64,000 nucleotides of DNA from Pseudomonas poae (GCF_001439785.1 NZ_JYLI01000013.1:1-64000), one strand, 5' to 3'. Shown: positions 8,656 through 18,276, counted from the first letter of the stretch. Made by a program: numbers and translations. The notes: a model not told the origin generated them from the letters alone.

Positions 8656-10509
8656 ATGCTCAAACGCTTTGCCTGGCTGGCACTCTTGGCCTGCGCCCCG
8701 CTGCACGCGGCCCCGCATATTGATGATCAACGTTTGCAGCAATTGGCCAACGATCCGTTCTGGCTATCTTTGGGCCATTACGAAGCCGGCAAGATCAAAG
8801 GCTGGCGCAGCTATATCAGCGACAACAAATTCTTTCTCGCAGCCGACGGTGCCCACCACCCGGATGCCGAGCTCAAGGCCACCGTTGAAGCGTTGTATGC
8901 TCCGGCCAGCCTTGGCGAAAAACACGCCCAATGCGTTTACCCAGCACGCACTCGCTGGCTCAAGGCGCAGTTGCAACTGAACGACCTGCCTGCGCTTGAG
9001 TGCAAGGAATTCACCCAGTGGTTCAAGGACGTCGCGCCCCACAGCGCGGTGATGATTTTCCCGGCGGCCTATCTCAACAGCCCGTCGTCGATGTTCGGCC
9101 ACACCCTGCTGCGTATCGACCAGGCGGATGTGCAACGGGACAAGACCGCGCTGCTCAGCTACGCGATCAACTTTGGCGCTTACATAGAAGGTTCTGACAA
9201 CAGCATCCTTTACGCCTGGAAGGGCCTCGCAGGCGGCTACCCCGGCCTGTTCGCGCTGGTGCCGTATCAGGAAAAACTCTCGGAATACCGCAGCCTCGAA
9301 AACCGCGACCTGTGGGAATACCGCCTCAACCTCACCGAAGTCGAGACCAAGCGCATGGTCGAGCACGTGTGGGAACTCAAGCAGATCAAGTTCGACTACT
9401 TCTTTTTCGATGAAAACTGCTCCTATCGCCTGCTGGAACTGCTGCAAGTGGCCCGCCCCGGCCTGCGCCTGACCGAGCAATTCCCCCTCACCGCCATCCC
9501 CACCGACACGGTCAAGGCGGTCAAGGATGCGGGGCTGGTGGAGAAGATCGATTATCGCCCGTCCCGCGAGCGCGAGCTGCTGGAGCGCGCCAAGCCGCTG
9601 GACAGCGACGAGCAGCAATGGGTGCTGAAGATCAGCGATGACCAAAAGCAGTTGCAGGCACCGGCTTTCAAGGCGCTCCCGCGTGACCGTCAGGCGCTGG
9701 TCATCGACGCGGCCTACCGCCTTGGCCGCTACCGCGCCAATGGTCTGGAGCGCGACACCGCGCGCTCCCAGCGCAGTTTCGAATTGCTGCGCGCCATCAA
9801 CCAGAATCCGGCACCGGACCTGAAAATCACGCCACCGGGCCTGCCGGAAAACGGTCATGAATCACGCACCTGGCAGGCTGGCATCGGCACTCGAGGCGAC
9901 AGGGCGTTCGGCGAATACGGCCTGCGCATGGCCTACCACGACCTCAACGACAATGCCGAAGGTTTCCCTTTGGGTGCGCAGATCGAAATCCTGCAGATGA
10001 AACTGCGCCAGTACGAAGGCAATCACTGGCAACTGCAGCAACTGGACCTGGCCACCATTCGCTCCCTGACTCCGCGCAACGCCCTGCTGCAACCCTGGTC
10101 ATGGCAAGTCACCGGCGGGATGGAACGCGTGCCGGGTAAACACGACGACGAAACCCTGGTGGCCCACGTCAATGGCGGCGCCGGCGGCACCTGGCAACTG
10201 AGCGACGACATGCTTGGCTTCGCCCTGGGCACCGTGCGCGTGGAGCACAACAACGACTTCAGCGAGGCCATCTCCCCCGCCGCCGGCTTCAACACCGGCG
10301 TGCTGTGGAAAAACCCGCTGGGCAACCTCAGCCTGGAGGCCAAGGGCGACTTCTTCACCAATGGCGAAGTGCGCCGCAGCATCAGCTTGAACCAGCAGTG
10401 GGAGTTGTCCCGCAACCTGGGCTTGCGCCTGAGCGCTCAGCGCGAGTACAGCCACCTGTCGACGCCGGTGAATGAAGTGATGCTGGAAGTGAAGTGGTAC
10501 CACTACTGA
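8656..10509 (+). CDS. DUF4105 (Lnb N-terminal-like) protein with barrel-like C-terminal half, 617 aa
   Basis: An exported protein with a signal peptide ending around APLHAA (residue 19). The DUF4105 domain covers roughly residues 120-330. It holds a conserved His149 (SMFGHTLLRI) followed about 100 residues later by Cys255 (FFFDENCSYRLLELL), an order that resembles permuted NlpC/P60-type cysteine hydrolases; this is my inference. From about residue 400 the sequence alternates polar and hydrophobic/aromatic residues and ends EVKWYHY with a terminal Tyr, as outer-membrane beta-barrels do. Function is unknown. It sits alone between the DUF3015 gene and a REPIN. Confidence 0.8.
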   Translation: MLKRFAWLALLACAPLHAAPHIDDQRLQQLANDPFWLSLGHYEAGKIKGWRSYISDNKFFLAADGAHHPDAELKATVEALYAPASLGEKHAQCVYPARTRWLKAQLQLNDLPALECKEFTQWFKDVAPHSAVMIFPAAYLNSPSSMFGHTLLRIDQADVQRDKTALLSYAINFGAYIEGSDNSILYAWKGLAGGYPGLFALVPYQEKLSEYRSLENRDLWEYRLNLTEVETKRMVEHVWELKQIKFDYFFFDENCSYRLLELLQVARPGLRLTEQFPLTAIPTDTVKAVKDAGLVEKIDYRPSRERELLERAKPLDSDEQQWVLKISDDQKQLQAPAFKALPRDRQALVIDAAYRLGRYRANGLERDTARSQRSFELLRAINQNPAPDLKITPPGLPENGHESRTWQAGIGTRGDRAFGEYGLRMAYHDLNDNAEGFPLGAQIEILQMKLRQYEGNHWQLQQLDLATIRSLTPRNALLQPWSWQVTGGMERVPGKHDDETLVAHVNGGAGGTWQLSDDMLGFALGTVRVEHNNDFSEAISPAAGFNTGVLWKNPLGNLSLEAKGDFFTNGEVRRSISLNQQWELSRNLGLRLSAQREYSHLSTPVNEVMLEVKWYHY

Positions 10510-10532
10510 CCACTCCAACACATGGGACCGCT

Positions 10533-10665
10533 GTGGCGAGCGGGCTTGCCCCGCGTTGGGGTGCGAAGCGCCCCCAATCCAGCAAAACGCGGTGTACCTG
10601 AGACGGCTCAGCGCCTGGTTTTGGGGCTGCTGCGCACCCCAACGCAGGACAAGCCTGCTCGCCAC
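10533..10665. repeat. 133-bp REPIN, copy 2
   Basis: Same element as at 5122. The left arm is of the CGGG...CCCG type and the right arm of the CAGG...CCTG type (read outward), so each arm keeps its own hairpin although the two arms differ. It lies 23 bases after the DUF4105 gene. The interior shows one local change (GCGCACCCC in place of GCGCAGCCC). Confidence 0.9.
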
Positions 10666-10712
10666 AGGGAATCTGCGCTTAACTGAACGGTATTAGGGCA
10701 CGCCCGCTCGCC

Positions 10713-11349
10713 ATGGAGGCTTTCGGAGGTTCTCAAAAACTTCGTCGCCCCGTCTTCGTTTCAGGATGCGTAAGGACTACCTGGCGTTTTTTCATCTCGC
10801 TGTTTCTATCCAGGCTGGCCGATCAAATCCTGCTGTTCATCGTGCCGCTGGTGGTATTCCAGACCACCAACAGCGCCGCCTGGGCGGGGCTGGCCTTCTT
10901 CGTCAAATCGCTGCCACGTTATCTCGCGTTTCCGTTGTGCGGAGCCCTGTGCGACAAATACTCGCCTATCAAAATCCTGCCTATCAGCCAGGTCTATCTG
11001 GCCTTGCTGTGTGTACAGCGCAGGCAAAAACAGCTACGCCGGTCTGCAGGCTGCGGGAGCGGTCACGACGATCATCATCCTGTTTTTCCTCGCCCGAGTG
11101 GCGCTGCCCCTGCGGCTGCTGAGCGGTGTCGGCTATTCGATGATCGCCACGGGGGCCTTGATCTGCGCCTTGAACCCAAACCTCGGCGGTTATGCGCTGG
11201 GTTTTCTGCTGATTACAGGCTTCGACAAGATGTTCAACGTCTACCTGCGCACCCTCCGGCAACGCGTGATCCCACCCCAGGACTTCGGCAAGACCGTGGG
11301 CGTGTGGGGGTGGTTCGCGAAGATACAGCCTGGGGACGTTGGGCACTGA
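10713..11349 (+). pseudogene. decayed MFS transporter gene
   Basis: Two pieces of a major facilitator transporter are present in different frames. The first (frame of 10713, to about 11010) encodes the first helices, including SRLADQILLFIVPLVVFQTT and LPRYLAFPLCGALCDKYSP. The second (11011-11349) encodes later helices, from GLQAAGAVTTIIILFFLARV to RQRVIPPQDFGKTVGV. About 150 residues between them appear to be missing and the frame shifts at about 11010-11025. The C-terminal half after GKTVGV is also lost, with unrelated residues up to the stop. Expected length of an intact relative is about 400 aa. A functional product is very unlikely. Confidence 0.8.
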
Positions 11350-11478
11350 TCCAAACCAGATGAAAATTAAACTGTGGAGAGTCCATATCACAGCGTTCTC
11401 ACCCGCCTTTCACGCCGCCCCGACAAATCCCTGACTAGACTTGCGCCCATAAGCCGAGAAACGGCCAGGGAGTACGCC

Positions 11479-11835
11479 ATGTGGCGGTATGCGGTGATGC
11501 TGGGCGCGGTGTTGTGGTTATCGGGTTGCCAGACAACTCATCAGGAGTTGATCGCCAAGGGATACCCGCCGGCCTTTGCCGATGGCTTCGATGATGGCTG
11601 CAGCAGCGGACGCCAGGCAGCCGGGGTGATCAGCGGGGAGTTTCGCAAGAATGTACCGCGCTACCTGAACGAGCGGGAATACGCCGCAGGCTGGGAAGAC
11701 GGCTTTCGCCAGTGCAAGGCCATGCGTGAACACGAAGAACTGCGTGACTACATAGACAACCGCGGGGACTACCGCGAGCGCGCCTGGCAGCGGGAGAAAG
11801 ACCGCGACGCCGCCAGGGCCTACCGCGACCAATAG
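11479..11835 (+). CDS. small hypothetical lipoprotein, 118 aa
   Basis: A predicted lipoprotein: MWRYAVMLGAVLWLSGC has a clear lipobox (LSGC, Cys17). The mature part is hydrophilic, rich in Arg, Asp, Glu and aromatic residues, and ends in a charged helix. The motif YPPAFADGFDDGCSSGRQAAG and later YAAGWEDGFRQC look like two related half-repeats (A-G-(W/F)-x-DG). I chose ATG 11479 over the upstream in-frame start because it gives a proper signal peptide and has AGGGAG upstream. Function is unknown; it is followed 70 bases later by the Gre-like gene. Confidence 0.75.
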   Translation: MWRYAVMLGAVLWLSGCQTTHQELIAKGYPPAFADGFDDGCSSGRQAAGVISGEFRKNVPRYLNEREYAAGWEDGFRQCKAMREHEELRDYIDNRGDYRERAWQREKDRDAARAYRDQ

Positions 11836-11905
11836 ATCGCTGCCACGCAGAGAGCGGGAACGATCGAGCGGCGCATAGGGCCCAACCTCCATTGAGGAGA
11901 ATGTC

Positions 11906-12403
11906 ATGAGCCGAGCTTTTGTGAACGAAGACAATGCCGCCGCCCAGGCCGATCAGCCGGTGGAGCGCCAGGTCAGCGAACAGCCCAATCACCTGACGGC
12001 GCACGGGTTGGCGCAGTTGCAGGCCAAAGTTGCACAGCTGCAAGCTGAATACAGCGCCGAGTCCGCCAAGGGTGAGCAGGCCGATAAACAACGTCAGGCT
12101 GACCTGGAGCGCGACCTGCGCTACTTCAACCAGCGCGTACAAAGCGCGCACGTGGTTGCACCAGCCACGTCGACCGACAAGGTGCAGATCGGCAACTGGG
12201 TCACCTTCGCCAATGAGCAGGACGAACAGCAGCGCATTCAACTGGTCGGGGAAGACCAGGCCGACGCCACCGCAGGCCTGATCAACTGGGGCTCGCCCCT
12301 GGGTCGTGCACTGCTGGGCGCTCAGGTGGGCGACGAGGTGCTGTGGAAACGGCCCGTGGGCGATCAGTTGATTGAAGTGTTGCGCATTGAGCCCGACGCT
12401 TAG
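11906..12403 (+). CDS. GreA/GreB-family transcription factor-like protein, 165 aa
   Basis: A homologue of transcript-cleavage factors that enter the RNA polymerase secondary channel. It has an N-terminal antiparallel coiled coil (residues about 28-80) and a C-terminal FKBP-like domain with the family pattern VQIGNWVTFA ... INWGSPLGRALLGAQVGDEVLWK. In my rough alignment the tip of the coil does not keep the Asp-x-x-Glu pair (as in GreA GDLKEN) that holds the catalytic metal, so it may regulate polymerase without cleavage, as Gfh/DksA-like factors do. ATG 11906 has GAGGAG upstream. The gene ends at a bidirectional terminator. Confidence 0.82.
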   Translation: MSRAFVNEDNAAAQADQPVERQVSEQPNHLTAHGLAQLQAKVAQLQAEYSAESAKGEQADKQRQADLERDLRYFNQRVQSAHVVAPATSTDKVQIGNWVTFANEQDEQQRIQLVGEDQADATAGLINWGSPLGRALLGAQVGDEVLWKRPVGDQLIEVLRIEPDA

Positions 12404-12423
12404 CTGGAGCCTGCAACAGGATG

Positions 12424-12460
12424 AAAAAAAAACGGAGCCCCAAGGGACTCCGCTTTTTTA
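12424..12460. terminator. bidirectional intrinsic terminator between the Gre-like gene and ettA
   Basis: A hairpin CGGAGCCCC/GGGACTCCG (12433-12452, one mismatch) is flanked by an A-run on the left and a T-run on the right. It can end both the plus-strand Gre-like transcript and the minus-strand ettA transcript. Confidence 0.88.
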
Positions 12461-12474
12461 ACCACCCGCCCGAA

Positions 12475-14139
12475 TCAGGCCAGCTTTTTGTGCCTTACCC
12501 GGTGCGGCTGCGCAGCCGCATCGCCCAGGCGCTTCTTACGGTCCGCTTCGTACTCGGTGTAGTTGCCTTCGAAGAACACCGCCTGAGAATCGTCTTCGTA
12601 CGCCAGGATGTGAGTGGCGACGCGGTCAAGGAACCACCGATCGTGAGAGATCACAATGGCGGCGCCCGGGAAGTCCAGCAGGGCTTCTTCCAGCGAACGC
12701 AGGGTTTCAACGTCGAGGTCGTTGGACGGTTCGTCGAGCAGCAACACGTTGCCGCCTTCTTTCAGGGTCAGGGCCAGGTGCAAGCGACCGCGCTCACCAC
12801 CGGACAGGTCCTTGACGAACTTCTGCTGGTCGCCGCCCTTGAAGTTGAAACGGCCCACATAGGTGCGCGACGGGATTTCATAGTTGCCGATGCGAATCTG
12901 GTCGGAACCGTCGGACACCTGCTGGAACACGGTCTTGCTGCCATCGAGGTCGTCGCGGCTCTGATCCACGCAAGCAAGCTGCACGGTTTCGCCGATCTCG
13001 ATGCTGCCCGAGTCCGGCGTTTCCTTGCCCATCAGCATGCGGAACAGGGTGGATTTACCCGCACCGTTACCGCCGATAACGCCAACGATCGCGCCTTTTG
13101 GCATGGAGAACGACAGGTTGTCGATCAACACGCGGTCGCCATAGCCTTTGGAAACGTTCTTGAACTCGATGACCTTGTCACCCAGGCGCGGGCCGGCCGG
13201 AATATAGATCTCGTTGGTTTCGCTGCGCTTCTGAAATTCCTGCGACTGCATTTCTTCAAAGCGTTGCAGACGCGCCTTGGATTTGGACTGGCGGGCCTTG
13301 GCGCCTTTGCGCACCCATTCCAGCTCTTCCTTCATGGCTTTTTCGTGGGCCGATTGCTGCTTGGATTCGGCGGCCAGACGGTCGGACTTGGCTTCCAGCC
13401 AACCGGAGTAGTTACCCTCGTAAGGGATACCGGCGCCACGGTCGAGTTCGAGGATCCAGCCGGCGACGTTGTCGAGGAAGTAACGGTCGTGCGTGATCGC
13501 AACCACGGTGCCCGGGAAGTCGTGCAGGAAATGCTCCAGCCAGGCGACGGAGTCGGCGTCCAGGTGGTTGGTCGGTTCGTCGAGCAGCAGCATGTCGGGG
13601 GCCGACAGCAGCAGGCGGCACAGGGCCACGCGACGTTTTTCACCACCGGAGAGGACGTCGACCTTGGCGTCCCACGCCGGCAGGCGCAGCGCATCGGCGG
13701 CCACTTCCAGCTGGCGTTCCAGGTTGTGACCGTCGCTGGCCTGCAGGATGGCTTCGAGCTTGGCCTGTTCGGCGGCAAGCTTGTCGAAGTCGGCGTCTTC
13801 TTCTGCGTAAGCCGCGTAGACCTCGTCCAGGCGCGCCTGGGCGTTCTTGATCACGCTGACGGCCTCTTCGACCACTTCACGCACGGTCTTGGTCGGGTCC
13901 AGGATCGGCTCTTGCGGCAGGTAACCGATATTCAGTTCCGGCATCGGGCGCGCTTCGCCTTCGAACTCGGTGTCGACGCCGGCCATGATTTTCAACAGCG
14001 TGGATTTACCCGAGCCGTTGAGACCGAGCACGCCGATCTTGGCGCCGGGGAAGAAGGACAGCGAAATGTTTTTCAGGATTTCCCGCTTCGGCGGAACAAC
14101 TTTTCCCAGCCGATGCATGGTGAAGACGTATTGAGCCAT
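12475..14139 (-). CDS. ettA: energy-dependent translational throttle protein EttA, 554 aa
   Basis: An ABC-F ATPase that binds the ribosomal E site and gates entry into elongation according to the ATP/ADP ratio. Two ABC domains are complete: Walker A GLNGSGKST (39-47) and GGNGAGKST; signatures LSGGEKRR and LSGGERGR; Walker B ending LLLDEPTNHLD and LLLDEPSNDLD. Between them lies the charged P-site interaction linker (VRKGAKARQSKSKARLQRFE). There is no transmembrane segment. The frame is open upstream to 14340, but MAQYVFTMHRLGKVVPPK at 14139 is the family's invariant start. Length matches the E. coli protein (555 aa). Confidence 0.96.
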   Translation of the reverse strand: MAQYVFTMHRLGKVVPPKREILKNISLSFFPGAKIGVLGLNGSGKSTLLKIMAGVDTEFEGEARPMPELNIGYLPQEPILDPTKTVREVVEEAVSVIKNAQARLDEVYAAYAEEDADFDKLAAEQAKLEAILQASDGHNLERQLEVAADALRLPAWDAKVDVLSGGEKRRVALCRLLLSAPDMLLLDEPTNHLDADSVAWLEHFLHDFPGTVVAITHDRYFLDNVAGWILELDRGAGIPYEGNYSGWLEAKSDRLAAESKQQSAHEKAMKEELEWVRKGAKARQSKSKARLQRFEEMQSQEFQKRSETNEIYIPAGPRLGDKVIEFKNVSKGYGDRVLIDNLSFSMPKGAIVGVIGGNGAGKSTLFRMLMGKETPDSGSIEIGETVQLACVDQSRDDLDGSKTVFQQVSDGSDQIRIGNYEIPSRTYVGRFNFKGGDQQKFVKDLSGGERGRLHLALTLKEGGNVLLLDEPSNDLDVETLRSLEEALLDFPGAAIVISHDRWFLDRVATHILAYEDDSQAVFFEGNYTEYEADRKKRLGDAAAQPHRVRHKKLA

Positions 14140-14424
14140 GGTGAACCTAGCGTCAGTGACTGATGAATTGAGCGGGCGAAGCCCGTGCCAGGCCATGCGC
14201 GGCGCCGACCTTTGACTATGATCAATGCCAGCGAGCGGAAAAAGCCTGAATGTCTGGGGCTGGAACGCCCTCGTGTAACCGGCAAAGCTACCTGAATGCG
14301 CTTGGTCAGTCCAGCCAGGCCAGGGCTGGCACTTTGCCACAACTCAAGGCATGCTAGCCGCCCTCCGGGCGTCCGGCTTATAGTGCACGCCGCGCGCCAG
14401 TCCGCCAAACCGCAGGATTACAGC

Positions 14425-17400
14425 TTGTCCAACGTCACGCCACCCTCGCCCCTGCGCGCCGCCCATCTGGCAACGGGAGCGCCCCTGCACGGCACCCTAA
14501 AAGGCGCATTGGCGACCCTGGTGCTGATGCTGCTCGCGCTGTTGTTCTGGCAGTTGTTCGACCAATTGCAGCAAAACCAGAAGAACCAGCAGCAATACAC
14601 CATCGACTACAGCGCCGACCTGGCCGAGCAAATCAGCCTGAACATGGCCCTGAGCGCAAAAATCGCGCTGAATCTGCTGCCCATGGTCGAACCCCCGCGT
14701 GACAGCGAACAGCAACAAGCCCTGATGCGCAGCCTGCAACGCTCGCTGCCCGAGCTGCGCAGCCTCGCCCTGCTCGCCCCCAGCGGCGCGATCATCAGCG
14801 ACAGCGCAGCCGACAGCCAGGACAGCGTATGGCTTGAAGAACTGGTGCAACGCAGCCACGGCCAGTCCTATTACCTGAGCAACAACAACGACGGCAGCCT
14901 CATCTACCTGCTGCTGCACCAGCCCAGCGGCGGCTCACGGGTGTACTGGGCGCTGCGCCTGGGCCCCGACTACCTCACCAACCTCACCCGCCAGGACGGC
15001 CAGAGTCAAAGGCCGATGTGGGCCATCGAAAACCGCATCAACCATCAGGTGGTCAGTCGCGAAGGGGGCATGCCGGTGCAAGGCGCCAACACCCTGACCG
15101 CGGACGAGCTGAATAACAGCGTGCTGATCACGCCATTGAGCAAAAGCGACTGGCAGCTGCGCGGCCTGTTCGACCGCAGCGCGGTGCTCGAACAACTGCT
15201 GCCGGCGTTTATCGGCAAATGCCTGCTGGGCCTGGCATTTTCGCTGATCCCGGTGATCGTGCTGCTGAACATGCGTCGGCGCCAGCGCCAGGTGAATGAA
15301 GGCCGGCGCCGCTATCAGGATATTTTCGAAGGCACCGGCGTGGCCCTGTGCGTGCTCGACCTGTCGAGCCTCAAAGCGTTCTTCGACAAGGCACAGCTGC
15401 GCACCGGCGAGCAACTGCGCGCCTGGCTGCAGGACAATCCCGAAGCGCGCAGGCAATTGCTCAAAGGGCTGCGGATCACCGAGGTCAACCAGGTGGCCGT
15501 GCGTTTATTGAATGTCAGCTCCTGCGACCAGGCCTGGCAGCGCCTGCTCGATGATTCGCCGCACAACGCCACCTCGATTGGCTATCAGGTCCTCGACGCG
15601 GTGCTGACCCAGCAAAAACAGCTGGAGCTGGAGATCCAGCTCAACGATGTCGCCGGTAACCCGCAATACCTGTGGCTGGTGATGCGCCTGCCGGAACAGT
15701 TGGACGACTTCAAGTCGGTAATCCTCAGCATCAATGACATCACCAGCCGCAAGCTGATCGAGCTATCGCTGGTGGAACGCGAAAGCTTCTGGTCGGACGT
15801 GGTGCGCACCGTGCCCGACCACCTGTATGTGCAGGACGTGATCAGCCAGCGCATGATCTTCAGCAACCACCACCTCGGCCATACCCTGGGCTACGACCAG
15901 CCAGAGCTTGCGCAGATGGGCGAGTACTTCTGGGAGATCCTGCTGCACCCCGAAGACGCCGAGCATTACCAGGACCAGCGCCAGCAGCAGCGTGAGGTCG
16001 GCTATTCGACACAATTGCACTGCCAGCTGCGTTTTCGCCATCGCAACAACCAATGGCGGCGTTTCGATATCCGCGAACAGGCCCTGGCCCGCGATAACAC
16101 CGCGCAGGTGACGCGCATCATTGGCGTGGCCAAAGACATTACCGACCAGATCGAAGCCAGCGAATCCCTGCGTGACAGCGAACAACGCTACCGCATGCTG
16201 GCCGAGAGTATCAGCGACGTGATCTGCTCCACCGACAGCCAATTGGCTCTCAACTACCTCAGCCCGTCAGTCAATGCGGTGCTGGGTTATGACGTGGACT
16301 GGGTGTTCAAGCACGGCTGGCAGTCGATCATCGCCAACCCACAGCAACTGACCGGCGTCAGCGCGCTGTTCGAACAAGTCAAACGCGCAGCCGGAGATCC
16401 GCTGGCGCTGGCGGTGCTGCGTGAACAGACTCACACCCAACTGTTTCTGTTCGACTGCCTGCGCGCAGACGGGCGCAAAGTACCGATCGAGATGCGCCTG
16501 GTGCTTGTGTGGGACGAACAAGGCGCTTTCGAGGGCATCCTCGGCGTGGGCCGCGATATCAGCCAGCAACGCCGCGCCGAGAAAGACCTGCGCATGGCGG
16601 CCACGGTATTCGAGCATTCCACCTCGGCGATCCTGATCACCGACCCGGCCGGTTATATCGTGCAGGCCAACGAGGCGTTCAGCCGGGTCAGCGGCTATGC
16701 CGTGACGGATGTGCTCGACCAGTTGCCGAACATGCTCACCGTAGACGAACAACAGGAAGCTCACCTGCGCTACGTGCTCAAGCAGTTGCACCAGCACAGC
16801 ACCTGGGAAGGCGAAGTGTGGCTCAAGCGGCGCAACGGTGAGCATTACCCGGCCTGGGTAGGCATTACTGCCGTGTTCGACGACGAAGGCGACCTGGCCA
16901 GCTATGTGTGCTTCTTCAGCGATATCAGCGAGCGCAAGGCCAGCGAACAGCGCATCCATCGCCTGGCGTATTACGACGCCCTGACCCACCTGCCCAACCG
17001 CACGCTGTTCCAGGACCGCCTGCACACCGCGTTGCAGTCGGCCGAGCGGCAGAAGTCGTGGGTGGTGCTGATGTTCCTCGACCTCGACCGCTTCAAGCCG
17101 ATCAACGACTCCCTCGGACACGCCGCCGGCGACCGCATGCTCAAGGAAATGGCTATCCGCCTGCTCGGCTGCGTGGCCGAGGACGACACCGTGGCACGCA
17201 TGGGCGGCGACGAGTTCACCTTGCTCCTGCAACCGGGGGCCAGCCGCGAACTGGCACTGAACCGGGCGATCCACGTGGCCGAGCAAATCCTCGCCAGCCT
17301 GGTAAAACCCTTTGTGCTGGAAGGCCGCGAGTTTTTCGTGACCGCCAGTATCGGCATTGCCTTGAGCCCGCAGGACGGCAATGAGCTGAGCCAGCTGATG

Positions 17401-18276
17401 AAAAACGCCGACACCGCGATGTATCACGCCAAGGAACGCGGCAAGAACAATTTCCAGTTCTACCAGGCCGACATGAACGCCAGCGCGCTGGAGCGTCTGG
17501 AGCTGGAAAGCGACCTGCGCCACGCGCTGGAGCAGGACGAATTCGTGCTGTATTACCAGCCGCAGTTCAGCGGCGACGGCAAACGCCTGACCGGCGCCGA
17601 GGCGCTGCTGCGCTGGCGTCACCCGCGCCGTGGCCTGGTGCCGCCGGGGGACTTCATTCCGGTGCTGGAAGAGCTGGGGCTGGTGGTGGACGTGGGCGAC
17701 TGGGTGCTCAGCGAGGCCTGTCTCCAGTTGAAAACCTGGCACCAGAGCAAGGTGCGTGTGCCGAAAGTTTCGGTGAACATCTCGGCGCGGCAGTTCTCCG
17801 ATGGCCAGTTGGGCACGCGCATCGCCACCATCCTCAAGGACACCGGCCTGCCGCCCGCGTGCCTGGAGCTGGAGCTGACCGAAAGCATTTTGATGCGCGA
17901 GGTCAACGAAGCCATGCAAATCCTCGCCAGCCTGAAAAACCTGGGTTTGAGCATTGCGGTGGACGATTTCGGCACCGGCTATTCCTCGCTCAATTACCTC
18001 AAGCAGTTCCCCATCGACGTGTTGAAGATCGACCGCACGTTCGTCGACGGCCTGCCGTCCGGCGAGCAGGACGCGCAGATCGCCCGCGCCATTATTGCCA
18101 TGGCCCACAGCCTCAACCTCGCGGTGATCGCCGAAGGCGTGGAGACCCACGAGCAGCTGGATTTCCTCAGGGAACATGGTTGCGATGAGGTGCAGGGTTA
18201 CCTGTTCGGACGGCCGATGCCGGCGAATCGGTTCGAGGCGCAGTTCAGCAATGATGCGCTGTTCATGTTCGACTGA
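14425..18276 (+). CDS. morA: MorA-like PAS-GGDEF-EAL c-di-GMP regulator, 1283 aa
   Basis: A membrane-anchored sensor that makes and breaks cyclic di-GMP. Order: short cytoplasmic start, TM1 (about 30-50), a periplasmic region, TM2 (about 270-290), four PAS-type segments, GGDEF (motif GGDEF 927-931) and EAL (E1059-A-L, then DDFGTGYSSL and the IDRTFVDGL region). Both catalytic motifs are intact. The usual inhibitory RxxD before GGDEF reads AEDD, so Arg is missing. I prefer TTG 14425 because AGGA lies 7 bases upstream, although the frame is open from 14296. Being next to glyA matches morA (PA4601) in P. aeruginosa, where it controls motility and biofilm. Confidence 0.9.
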   Translation: MSNVTPPSPLRAAHLATGAPLHGTLKGALATLVLMLLALLFWQLFDQLQQNQKNQQQYTIDYSADLAEQISLNMALSAKIALNLLPMVEPPRDSEQQQALMRSLQRSLPELRSLALLAPSGAIISDSAADSQDSVWLEELVQRSHGQSYYLSNNNDGSLIYLLLHQPSGGSRVYWALRLGPDYLTNLTRQDGQSQRPMWAIENRINHQVVSREGGMPVQGANTLTADELNNSVLITPLSKSDWQLRGLFDRSAVLEQLLPAFIGKCLLGLAFSLIPVIVLLNMRRRQRQVNEGRRRYQDIFEGTGVALCVLDLSSLKAFFDKAQLRTGEQLRAWLQDNPEARRQLLKGLRITEVNQVAVRLLNVSSCDQAWQRLLDDSPHNATSIGYQVLDAVLTQQKQLELEIQLNDVAGNPQYLWLVMRLPEQLDDFKSVILSINDITSRKLIELSLVERESFWSDVVRTVPDHLYVQDVISQRMIFSNHHLGHTLGYDQPELAQMGEYFWEILLHPEDAEHYQDQRQQQREVGYSTQLHCQLRFRHRNNQWRRFDIREQALARDNTAQVTRIIGVAKDITDQIEASESLRDSEQRYRMLAESISDVICSTDSQLALNYLSPSVNAVLGYDVDWVFKHGWQSIIANPQQLTGVSALFEQVKRAAGDPLALAVLREQTHTQLFLFDCLRADGRKVPIEMRLVLVWDEQGAFEGILGVGRDISQQRRAEKDLRMAATVFEHSTSAILITDPAGYIVQANEAFSRVSGYAVTDVLDQLPNMLTVDEQQEAHLRYVLKQLHQHSTWEGEVWLKRRNGEHYPAWVGITAVFDDEGDLASYVCFFSDISERKASEQRIHRLAYYDALTHLPNRTLFQDRLHTALQSAERQKSWVVLMFLDLDRFKPINDSLGHAAGDRMLKEMAIRLLGCVAEDDTVARMGGDEFTLLLQPGASRELALNRAIHVAEQILASLVKPFVLEGREFFVTASIGIALSPQDGNELSQLMKNADTAMYHAKERGKNNFQFYQADMNASALERLELESDLRHALEQDEFVLYYQPQFSGDGKRLTGAEALLRWRHPRRGLVPPGDFIPVLEELGLVVDVGDWVLSEACLQLKTWHQSKVRVPKVSVNISARQFSDGQLGTRIATILKDTGLPPACLELELTESILMREVNEAMQILASLKNLGLSIAVDDFGTGYSSLNYLKQFPIDVLKIDRTFVDGLPSGEQDAQIARAIIAMAHSLNLAVIAEGVETHEQLDFLREHGCDEVQGYLFGRPMPANRFEAQFSNDALFMFD

